A stretch of 16,554 nucleotides of DNA, taken from NCBI GenBank assembly GCA_029865515.1, contig JAOUGQ010000040.1:1-16554 (forward strand). The letters are read 5' to 3'. A model generated the notes under the pieces. That model saw only the letters and a program-made list of their open reading frames with translations. It had not been told where the DNA came from and did no database searches. Below are positions 1 through 6,434 of the stretch, piece by piece. Made by a program: the position numbers and the translations under genes. Every line of letters begins with the position of its first letter. The first letter of the stretch is position 1. This stretch comes from Nitrospirota bacterium (lineage in GTDB: Bacteria > Nitrospirota > Nitrospiria > Nitrospirales > UBA8639).

Positions 1-201
1 CGCTTGATGAATATTGACATTTTCTCCATTGGCCACGCCTTCTTGTAAACGCCCGGCCTCATGCTGCATCGCATTGACGGATTCCACCGCTTGTTTTAAG
101 AGATCGCCAAATCCTGGTCCCTGTTTGGAGGTTCCCTTGAGCGGAGTGACTCCAAACGGCTCAGGAATACCCTCAATGCCTTTAAGCGTTACATGATCCA
201 T
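1..201 (-). CDS. fliE: Flagellar hook-basal body protein FliE (3' part cut off by window edge)
   Basis: FliE is the small basal-body protein that joins the MS ring to the proximal rod. The first 67 residues are visible. They start MDHVTLKGIEGIP and contain the family-typical stretch GFGDLLKQAVESVN (about 31-44) followed by an amphipathic helix with the AG.L and ANGENVN segments. FliE is usually about 100-110 residues, so roughly a third is missing beyond position 1. The ATG at 201 follows a strong AAGGAAGGGG ribosome-binding site about 7 nt upstream. The gene lies 34 bp downstream of flgC in the order flgB-flgC-fliE, which is standard and supports co-transcription from the sigma-54 promoter before flgB. 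Confidence 0.93.
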   Translation of the reverse strand, partial: MDHVTLKGIEGIPEPFGVTPLKGTSKQGPGFGDLLKQAVESVNAMQHEAGRLQEGVANGENVNIHQA

Positions 202-235
202 AAAGTATTTCCCCTTCCTTCAAGATTGCGACACA

Positions 236-679
236 CTACCGACCCATTTCTAATGCACGGAGGGTCATGGTCTTGCCGGTTTCCATCACCGCTAAATTGG
301 CCTCATAGGCACGGGTTGCAGACATAAGATTGACCATTTCTTCGATTGGATTGACGTTGGGAAGATGCAGGTACCCTTGCTCATCCGCATCGGGATGATC
401 GGGATCGTACACCGTTCGCAAGGGTCGCTCATCTTGAATAATATCCGTCACACGGACTCCTGAAGGTTCCGAAGGGTCTCCAAAGGCACTGGCAAACACA
501 TTCGAAAACTGTTGCCCGGGAGCTGAGGCTTGGAAGACGACATCCCGCCGGATGTACGGTCCCCCATCCGGCGAGCGGGTGGATTCCGCATTGGCCAGAT
601 TGCTGGCAATGATATTCAGCCGCTGCCGTTGTGAATCTAAGGCGGACCCTACGACGGCAAATACCCTATCAATATTCAT
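236..679 (-). CDS. flgC: Flagellar basal-body rod protein FlgC
   Basis: FlgC is a proximal rod subunit of the flagellar basal body, exported by the flagellar type III system. The 147-residue product has the usual family length. The N-terminal rod signature RQRLNIIASNLANAEST (about 18-34) and the C-terminal helix NPIEEMVNLMSATRAYEANL (about 110-129) are the diagnostic parts of FlgC. The start ATG sits behind a near-perfect AAGGAGG site (AAGGAGGTCTCG then ATG). It lies between flgB and fliE. The spacer from flgB is unusually long (about 127 bp), but no separate promoter is obvious in it. Confidence 0.97.
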   Translation of the reverse strand: MNIDRVFAVVGSALDSQRQRLNIIASNLANAESTRSPDGGPYIRRDVVFQASAPGQQFSNVFASAFGDPSEPSGVRVTDIIQDERPLRTVYDPDHPDADEQGYLHLPNVNPIEEMVNLMSATRAYEANLAVMETGKTMTLRALEMGR

Positions 680-716
680 CGAGACCTCCTTCTTCCGAAA
701 CTCTTCTCGGATTGTT

Positions 717-730
717 CATGATACGTCATG
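717..730 (-). repeat. Small inverted repeat in flgB-flgC spacer
   Basis: CATGA and TCATG arms of 5 bp are separated by 4 bases. It lies about 40 nt upstream of the flgC start and could form a small mRNA hairpin. The stem is weak and no function can be assigned. Confidence 0.35.
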
Positions 731-772
731 CCCGACAGGATTTCTTTTCTCTCAATCTATTGTGGCTATGCG

Positions 773-789
773 ACCGGAAAGGTTCCGGT
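773..789 (-). repeat. Hairpin just after flgB
   Basis: Perfect 7-bp arms ACCGGAA / TTCCGGT with a 3-nt loop lie 17 nt past the flgB stop codon. In the flgB reading direction there is no U-run after the stem, so it is not a standard intrinsic terminator. It could stabilise the 3' end of a processed flgB message or cause partial attenuation before flgC. Function is inferred only. Confidence 0.5.
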
Positions 790-806
790 TTTCCCCGCAG
801 TGGCGA

Positions 807-1220
807 TCAACCACCACGTCCTCCGTCGATGGCCGCGTTCCACCCGTCAAATCGACCTTTTAAAAATTTAGCCACCGCCATGTACATCAGCGTATTTTCC
901 GCCATCAGAGTCATTTCTTTTTCCAAATTGACCGTATTCTCGTCCAACCCGGCCCCAGCATCCTGCTTCATGGTATGTTGAAACACCCGATTGTCCTCTG
1001 AACCAACACGCAAATGGCGCGGATTGGTGACGACCGGATCTAATGGTCCCTCCCCTCGAAGAACCGCATTGAACGTCTCCTGAAAAGGCAGGATCCTGGC
1101 CTTGTATCCTGGCGTTTCTTCGTTGGCCATGTTGGAAGCAATGGTTTCATGAATGCCGCTCCGCACATCCAGAGACCGCTCAAAGGGTCGCGTGCCTTCG
1201 TCCCAAGGGGTAATCATCAT
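807..1220 (-). CDS. flgB: Flagellar basal-body rod protein FlgB
   Basis: FlgB is the proximal rod subunit nearest to FliE. The 137 residues match the usual length. The N-terminal rod motif appears as IASNMANEETPGYKARI (about 28-44), the counterpart of the ANNLANxxTPGYKA consensus. The C-terminal part NTVNLEKEMTLMAENTLMYM (about 94-113) corresponds to the conserved VNLE.EM..MAEN..RY helix. The start ATG at 1220 has a GGAGGG ribosome-binding site 6 nt upstream. A second ATG follows immediately, so the true start could be one codon later. It is the first gene of the flgB-flgC-fliE unit and lies about 95 bp downstream of a sigma-54 promoter. Confidence 0.96.
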   Translation of the reverse strand: MMITPWDEGTRPFERSLDVRSGIHETIASNMANEETPGYKARILPFQETFNAVLRGEGPLDPVVTNPRHLRVGSEDNRVFQHTMKQDAGAGLDENTVNLEKEMTLMAENTLMYMAVAKFLKGRFDGWNAAIDGGRGG

Positions 1221-1315
1221 GACGTTCCCTCCTCTCTTGTTCCCTTGTGAGGTTGGTTCCTCACCAGAATGCTCTTTTCCCTGCTTGCAATGTTCATGAG
1301 GTCGATCATCAAACC

Positions 1316-1331
1316 AGCAACAGCAATGCCA
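1316..1331 (-). promoter_or_regulatory. Sigma-54 (RpoN) promoter upstream of flgB
   Basis: Read on the minus strand the site is TGGCAT-TGCTG-TTGCT. It matches the sigma-54 consensus TGGCAC-N5-TTGC(A/T) at all but one position and has the obligatory GG and GC dinucleotides ten bases apart. Transcription would start near 1305, giving a leader of about 85 nt before flgB. The gene immediately upstream encodes a sigma-54 activator with an intact GAFTGA loop, which strengthens the call. Confidence 0.85.
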
Positions 1332-1479
1332 GAAGTCAAAAGCGAGGAGTGAACAGTAAGGAGATCAAAACAAATCTTCACGCTTCGCGCCTCATGTCTT
1401 GCTCCTCCATCTCACTCCCGACTCCTCACGACCTCTTGGGGCATGGCTGCCCTGGTATCTTTTGTGACTGAACGGAATC

Positions 1480-1506
1480 TTTTTCCCTCTAGGGAAAAAA
1501 TTTCCC
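1480..1506 (-). promoter_or_regulatory. Candidate enhancer (activator binding) site for the flgB promoter
   Basis: Two overlapping dyads share one arm. TTTTTCCCT (1480-1488) pairs with AGGGAAAAA (1491-1499). The GGGAAA inside the latter (1492-1497) pairs with TTTCCC (1501-1506). The block therefore has three alternating half-sites. It lies about 160 bp upstream of the -24 element, a plausible distance for an NtrC-type enhancer. It is AT-rich on the outside and lacks a terminator-like GC stem plus U-run. Assigning it to the FleR-like protein is inference. Confidence 0.45.
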
Positions 1507-1572
1507 CCTGGTTCTCTGCATCCATCGCTTGTGGCAGGAGCAGTTATTCGGGTATCCCCGTGTCCACTCCTC

Positions 1573-2961
1573 TTAGATGCCTAACGAAAGCCCCCCGTTT
1601 AACTGTCGATATTCCCGTAATTTATTGCGTAAGGTACGAATGCTGATTCCCAGTGTCCGGGCGGCATGCGTCCGATTGCCATCATGACGCTCAAGGGTCT
1701 TCAAAATGAGTTCCCGTTCCATCTCCCAAATGGTCCCGCTGGGGGCACTGGTATGATTGGCGGCCAGCATTGGCTCCTCAAACTGAAAGTGCTCAACCGT
1801 CAACGGCCCATTGCCGGCTAATAACACTCCCCGTTCAATCACATTTTCCAGTTCCCGCACGTTTCCTCGCCACGGCCGGCTTTTTAAGTGGGCCATTGCC
1901 TCTGGTGTAATCCCGCATGGAGTGCGCCGATTGCGGCGCAATGAACGATTGGCAAAATAGTCCGCTAATAATTGAATATCTTCCGGACGTTCCCGCAACG
2001 GAGGGATGGTAAACGGCATCACACTCAGCCGGTAATACACATCCTCACGAAACCGCCCAGCCTGGACTTCCTGCGCAAGATTGCGATTGGTCGTCGCAAT
2101 CACCCGCACATCCACATGAACCGGCTGCCGGGAACCGAGACGATCCACTTCCCGTTCTTGAAGGACTCTGAGCAACTTGGCTTGTAACCCCAAACTCATT
2201 TCCCCGATTTCATCCAATAACAACGTTCCCTGGTGGGCTAATTCAAACTTGCCGCACCGTCGCGCAAGCGCACCGGTAAACGCCCCTTTCTCGTATCCGA
2301 ATAATTCACTTTCCAACAACCCCTCCGGCAAGGCTGCACAATTGATGGCCACAAAGGGTTGATGGGCTCTGGGACTATGACGATGGATATGCCGGGCCAG
2401 AACTTCTTTTCCCGTCCCGCTTTCTCCTTGAATCAAAATAGTCGCCGGGCTGCTCGCGACCAATTCCAACATTTTGATGGTTTGCTGCACTTTCGGATCT
2501 CTCGTCAGGAAACCCTCTCGAGGTTCCTCACGACAGAGCTTCTCCTGCACACGACGGACATCCAGCACGGGATCGGGCTGATCCTCTTTCAACTGCTCAA
2601 TCAGTTTTTCGAGCCGATCAAGGGGGAAAGGCTTTTGAAGAAAATCGGTTGCCCCGTATTTGAGCGCCTCGACCGCCGCATCCACACCTCCATAGGCCGT
2701 CATGACGACCACCGGCATATGATAGCCCTGATTCCGAACTTCCCGTAAAAACTCCATTCCCCCCTTACCCGGCAAATTCAGATCGGTCAGCACCAGCCAG
2801 GGGGCATCGCGTTCCATCCGCTCTAGGCCCTCATAGCCATCCCTGGCGACGGTCACCGCATAGCCATTTTGACTCAACACTTTAGTCAAGGCCGTTTGTA
2901 GCTGCTCATCATCCTCGACGACCAGGATCCCCCGGCCCTCTCCACTCTCGGTGTCTACCAT
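1573..2961 (-). CDS. Sigma-54 response regulator, FleR/FlrC-like
   Basis: This 462-residue NtrC-family protein activates RpoN promoters by ATP-driven remodelling. Domain order is a receiver (about 11-125; acidic pocket E16-D17-D18, phosphoacceptor D60 in VLTDLNLPG, K110), a AAA+ domain (about 155-385) and a Fis-type helix-turn-helix (about 414-452). Walker A is GESGTGKE (179-186), the sigma-54 loop GAFTGA (226-231) is intact, and Walker B is LLLDEIGEM (247-255). The ATG has AAAGGAG 6 nt upstream, and the kinase stop codon overlaps this site, so the two genes are translationally close (11 nt apart). The position between a PAS kinase and a sigma-54-controlled flgBC-fliE unit points to a FleR/FlrC-type flagellar activator. 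The family assignment is sure. The flagellar role is inferred from context. Confidence 0.93.
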   Translation of the reverse strand: MVDTESGEGRGILVVEDDEQLQTALTKVLSQNGYAVTVARDGYEGLERMERDAPWLVLTDLNLPGKGGMEFLREVRNQGYHMPVVVMTAYGGVDAAVEALKYGATDFLQKPFPLDRLEKLIEQLKEDQPDPVLDVRRVQEKLCREEPREGFLTRDPKVQQTIKMLELVASSPATILIQGESGTGKEVLARHIHRHSPRAHQPFVAINCAALPEGLLESELFGYEKGAFTGALARRCGKFELAHQGTLLLDEIGEMSLGLQAKLLRVLQEREVDRLGSRQPVHVDVRVIATTNRNLAQEVQAGRFREDVYYRLSVMPFTIPPLRERPEDIQLLADYFANRSLRRNRRTPCGITPEAMAHLKSRPWRGNVRELENVIERGVLLAGNGPLTVEHFQFEEPMLAANHTSAPSGTIWEMERELILKTLERHDGNRTHAARTLGISIRTLRNKLREYRQLNGGLSLGI

Positions 2962-2972
2962 GCCATTCTCCT

Positions 2973-4136
2973 TTACTGCGGAAGAAACAGTTCGACGGTT
3001 GTTCCTTTGCCTTGATGACTGATAATTTCAATGATGCCTTGATGAACATGAACGATATCTTTCACAATCGGAAGTCCAAGACCCGTTCCTCCTTTCCGCT
3101 TTGAATAAAAAGGCTGAAAGGCCTTTTGGACTTCTTCCTCGGACATCCCACACCCTTCGTCTCGAATACTCAAGAGCACCCCATCCCTACCAGAGGCAGC
3201 CGTCGCCGCAGTTGCGGATTGCGATTTCTGCCGGCAATGAATCTCAATATGTCCGTCAGGCAGGGACGCATGGATGGCATTCAAGAGAAGATTCAGCAAC
3301 GCCTGCTTGAGCAACTGCTCATTGCCCATTATCTCGTCAAGATTGGACTCTCGATGCCGATGGATAGTCAGCCGTTTTTTTCTGAGGGGATACATGGCCA
3401 GCAACTCCACATCATCCAAGAGCGCCGAAAGATTCACATGCTGCCGTTGTCCTTGCAAAGGAGTGCTGAAAATCAAGAGGTTCGAGACCAACCCATCCAG
3501 CGAACGAATGGCGTGAATCAAATGATCCGCCAGCTCACGGCGTTCAGGAGTGGGATGATCGCCACGACCCAGGAGTGTGGCAAACCATTCGATACTCGCC
3601 AGGGGATTCCGGATATCATGCGCCAGCCGTCCAGTTTTTTCTCCGATAGTGGCCAACCGATGAACATGTTCCTGATCGCCCGTGGACGACCCTGACTCGT
3701 GCTTGAGATATCGAATACTGAGACTGGAGGGCTGATCGGGACCACCCAGAGGGCAATCCCAACAGGACAAGCGTCCTCCTTCCCACTCCCAGTGGGTAAA
3801 GGGAACCGGAGGCCACCCGAGGCATTCCCAAAGATCCTGCACATGCCATTTCGCCTTCTTCCAATCGACTCCGGTCATAAACGACTGGGCTTCTTGATTG
3901 CACGTCACAATCCGGCCTTTTCGGTTATACAGCAATGCGGGCAGCGGAAGACTCTTCACGAGGCGATGAAGGTGATGATGGAGACGTTGGGTTTCCGCAT
4001 ATTTAGCCTCCAGCGCTAGACTGAGGGTCTTACTGGAGATGGCCGGCTCGGAGGTCGCATCGAGCGACGGCCAGGAGGATTCCCAGGTCCGCTTGTGACT
4101 GAAAGAGATCATCGGCTTAGGATTGAGTCTGCTCAT
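2973..4136 (-). CDS. Soluble PAS-type sensor histidine kinase, FleS/FlrB-like
   Basis: The protein is about 387 residues with no membrane segment or signal peptide. Parts in order are an N-terminal helical segment, a PAS-like sensor (about 60-145), a HisKA dimerisation domain with phosphoacceptor H173 in RLAHDIRNPLAS, and an HATPase domain. The latter shows the N box NLLLNA (about 282-287), G1 box DEGCGM (326-331) and G2 box GTGLGLP (350-356). Four cysteines lie in or near the sensor (C79, C105 and a C125-x2-C128 pair). The start is ambiguous. The ATG at 4136 has AGGA 6 nt upstream and is chosen, but an upstream GTG (4151) and an ATG at 4112, just after the stop of the TPR gene, are alternatives. 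It overlaps the TPR gene by about 20 bp and is followed 11 nt later by its probable partner regulator. Confidence 0.9.
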   Translation of the reverse strand: MSRLNPKPMISFSHKRTWESSWPSLDATSEPAISSKTLSLALEAKYAETQRLHHHLHRLVKSLPLPALLYNRKGRIVTCNQEAQSFMTGVDWKKAKWHVQDLWECLGWPPVPFTHWEWEGGRLSCWDCPLGGPDQPSSLSIRYLKHESGSSTGDQEHVHRLATIGEKTGRLAHDIRNPLASIEWFATLLGRGDHPTPERRELADHLIHAIRSLDGLVSNLLIFSTPLQGQRQHVNLSALLDDVELLAMYPLRKKRLTIHRHRESNLDEIMGNEQLLKQALLNLLLNAIHASLPDGHIEIHCRQKSQSATAATAASGRDGVLLSIRDEGCGMSEEEVQKAFQPFYSKRKGGTGLGLPIVKDIVHVHQGIIEIISHQGKGTTVELFLPQ

Positions 4137-6234
4137 TGGCAATCCTGGCACGGGGCGCTTCTTTCAATAAGAGTTCATCCAATACCGCGGTTGCGGCAGA
4201 ACGGATCGTATTTTCCAACTCCGGCGAACGGGTTTCTAACTGCCGGATTTCGCCGAGAAGCTTTTGCGCTTCAACGTATTTCCCCATATGTTCTAGCGAG
4301 ACAGCCAACCGGTACTTGGCCCAGGCTTTTACCGCCACCGGCGCATCAGAAACGAGGACCTGATCATATAAGCGTTCAGCCTCGGCATACTCACCTTGAT
4401 CAAACACGGCATCTCCCAACCGGATCACATCCGCAATGATAGCCGGTTGGATGGACACCACCTGTCGCAAGTCTTGAACGGCTAACTCCATTTGCCCAAG
4501 AGCTCGATACGCGCGTGCCCGATTCCGGAGGACATGGCGTTGCTCTGCGATCCCGTCCACATGCTGAATAGCCTCAGACAAGTCTCTGATGGCTTCTGCA
4601 TACCGTTGGCCTTCCAAGGCTTCCATGCCACGTGCCGTCTCCACTTGGCCTCGCCATTGGCCCTCGGGAAACTCGCGCAGATAGGATGCGCCAACTTCCC
4701 GCACCAACGAACCGTTCCCCTGCTCCTCAGCAAGCAAGACCTTTTGGAGGAGGATGTCTTCCCGAAGGAGACTGTCCGGGTACTCCTTCAACAATTGGTC
4801 ATACCAATGCACCGCTTCAGAAGGGAGATTCACCTGCTGATAGGCTTGAGCCACCATCAAGACCCGCTCCCGTTGCAATGGCACCAGATGAAAGGCCTGT
4901 TGATGGTCTGCATGAAATTTGAGCAGCGACACCCAGGATTTTTGGTCATAGAGAGATCGAATCTGTTGATTCAAGAGACGACTGAGCTGGTCTTGCGCTT
5001 CCTGACGCCTGACATCCGACGATGCCACCATAATCAGATGCGCAAAGGCTTGAACGGCCGCCGGCACATCTCCTAACGAGTGATAGGCTCGCCCCGTCCA
5101 AAACATACTTTCTTCAACAAGATCGGTTTCTGGTGCTTGGCTCAACACCCTGGCGGTTTCCAAGACGTGATCCCATGAGAGGGATAGATAAAGGTCCAAG
5201 TCATCAAACCGTTGATAGACGCGGGCCCAGTCTTCCTTGGTGTGTTCCTGCGACAAAAAAGAAACCACCCATCTCGTCAGTTCCGCCTGGCCGCGTCGAC
5301 CGGGTTCCCGATCCGAAAATTGTTGGCGGGCTTGATCAGCAAACCACAAGGCCAGAAACTCATGGCCCTCTTGCAGCAATTTCTCCGAAATCCGGTTGAG
5401 AGCCTGCCCGGTCGTCTCCCGATGCGGATGAAGATTGACGGTCAACAAAAATCTGGATAGAGCATTGGCGGGATTGCCAACCGCCATCTCAGTTAATCCA
5501 TAATGATAGGAGGAATCCCCTGACTGGCGGATGAGTTCAGGCGTTTCAGCTTCCACCACCCGATACCAGTAGTAGGCCTGCTTCCAAGCTTTGGCCATGG
5601 CCGTGGCATCAGCTAACCCCAATGCGCCCTTCAAGCGATAGGCTTTCCATTTCGGTTCTTCCACCACCCGTCGAAACACGAGTGCGGCCTCCAGATATTG
5701 CCCATTTTTTAAATACCCTAATCCGGCTTCCACCATGACCCCTCCCGCTAAAGGGTGTTCGGGATAGGACCTGAGGAATTCTTCAAACATGGCGCTGGCT
5801 TCCGAATACCAGCCGGCTTCCCAATACACATCTCCCATCGCGCAGAGCGCCCATGGGGCATACACACTCTTCGGAGTTCTGGTCTTCATGGCTTGGAGAC
5901 GGTCCATGCGTTTAAAAATTTCTTCCCCGGGTTCATCGGAGGGATCAGGAAGAGAGGCCACCACCCATCTGGCTCCCTCTGCAAAAATCCCATCGTTTTG
6001 GTGGCTCAAATACGTGGAAAACAATTCTTGCGCTTCCAATAGGTGTCCTGCTTGCATCGCCTCCTGCCCTTGGCGGATGATTTCGGGCATCACCATGTCT
6101 CGAGGAACCTGCCAGGGAAAGTCAGAACATGGACCACCCATGACCATGCTGGGCCAGAGGACAGACGACAGGGCCAACAAAATTAATCTCCTCACCTTTG
6201 GTGTGTGCTCCAACCTGACGAACCTATTCAGCAA
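4117..6234 (-). CDS. Exported tetratricopeptide-repeat protein, function unknown
   Basis: This is a protein of up to 705 residues with an N-terminal signal peptide: KVRR, then a hydrophobic core LILLALSSVLW, with likely cleavage near residues 32-34. The mature part consists almost entirely of TPR-like helical hairpins. Clear examples lie at about 125-160 (MGDVYWEAGWYSEASAMFEE), 166-195 (GLGYLKNGQYLEAALVF), 590-625 and 630-690 (RLAVSLEHMGKYVEAQKLL). It is probably periplasmic and mediates protein-protein contacts, like other outer-membrane-linked TPR proteins. The longest reading starts with TTG at 6234. TTG at 6213 or GTG at 6195 would still keep the signal peptide, and none has a strong ribosome-binding site. 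It overlaps the kinase start and sits between two sigma-54 regulators, so a role linked to motility or the envelope is possible but unproven. Confidence 0.85.
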   Translation of the reverse strand: MLNRFVRLEHTPKVRRLILLALSSVLWPSMVMGGPCSDFPWQVPRDMVMPEIIRQGQEAMQAGHLLEAQELFSTYLSHQNDGIFAEGARWVVASLPDPSDEPGEEIFKRMDRLQAMKTRTPKSVYAPWALCAMGDVYWEAGWYSEASAMFEEFLRSYPEHPLAGGVMVEAGLGYLKNGQYLEAALVFRRVVEEPKWKAYRLKGALGLADATAMAKAWKQAYYWYRVVEAETPELIRQSGDSSYHYGLTEMAVGNPANALSRFLLTVNLHPHRETTGQALNRISEKLLQEGHEFLALWFADQARQQFSDREPGRRGQAELTRWVVSFLSQEHTKEDWARVYQRFDDLDLYLSLSWDHVLETARVLSQAPETDLVEESMFWTGRAYHSLGDVPAAVQAFAHLIMVASSDVRRQEAQDQLSRLLNQQIRSLYDQKSWVSLLKFHADHQQAFHLVPLQRERVLMVAQAYQQVNLPSEAVHWYDQLLKEYPDSLLREDILLQKVLLAEEQGNGSLVREVGASYLREFPEGQWRGQVETARGMEALEGQRYAEAIRDLSEAIQHVDGIAEQRHVLRNRARAYRALGQMELAVQDLRQVVSIQPAIIADVIRLGDAVFDQGEYAEAERLYDQVLVSDAPVAVKAWAKYRLAVSLEHMGKYVEAQKLLGEIRQLETRSPELENTIRSAATAVLDELLLKEAPRARIANEQTQS

Positions 6235-6250
6235 AAATTAGACCGGAGCT

Positions 6251-6270
6251 ATTCTTGCCGGGCAAAGAAT
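6251..6270 (-). repeat. Near-palindrome just upstream of the TPR gene
   Basis: Arms ATTCTTGCC and GGCAAAGAAT are complementary apart from one extra base and meet around a central G. It lies 17-36 nt upstream of the proposed TTG start. It could be an operator or a leader hairpin, and the sequence alone does not decide. Confidence 0.4.
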
Positions 6271-6272
6271 GG

Positions 6273-6290
6273 ACGGAACAGGATTTCCGT
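6273..6290 (-). repeat. Inverted repeat in TPR-gene leader
   Basis: ACGGAA / TTCCGT arms of 6 bp enclose a 6-nt loop. It is one of three dyads packed into about 110 bp between the regulator and the TPR gene. Confidence 0.4.
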
Positions 6291-6342
6291 TGAAAAACCA
6301 GGAAGTTTTCAAGAGGACCGGTATGAACGGAGACTATTGCCA

Positions 6343-6360
6343 CCGTCAAGGAGTTGACGG
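6343..6360 (-). repeat. Perfect 7-bp inverted repeat in spacer before TPR gene
   Basis: CCGTCAA / TTGACGG arms enclose a 4-nt loop. One arm contains TTGACG, which could serve as a -35 box on the minus strand, but the matching -10 (CATACC region) is poor. No U-run follows, so a terminator is unlikely. Confidence 0.45.
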
Positions 6361-6434
6361 AATGGTCAGAACTTCAGGCTGGTTTGGAGAAGAAAAGATC
6401 AAACAGGGCAGGAGACGTTACACGCCTTCCGTCG

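Larger units (their letters stand above)
1221..1572 (-). other. Control region between the FleR-like regulator and flgB
   Basis: This 352-bp gap holds no convincing gene. It contains the sigma-54 promoter, a low-complexity purine/pyrimidine stretch with small inverted segments (about 1343-1430), and an AT-rich group of inverted repeats (1480-1506). A short CGGG/CCCG dyad lies just past the regulator stop (near 1549-1560). It is too short to call a terminator, so read-through from the regulator into flgB remains possible. Confidence 0.7.

Noticed and set aside
1480..1509. Intrinsic terminator after the FleR-like regulator
   Set aside because: The dyad has T-rich and A-rich outer arms and no GC-rich stem followed by a U-run in the gene's direction, so it fits a protein-binding site better.
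3518..3903. Minus-strand ORFs in other frames of the kinase gene
   Set aside because: They are shadows of the histidine kinase, which has clear domain motifs in its own frame.
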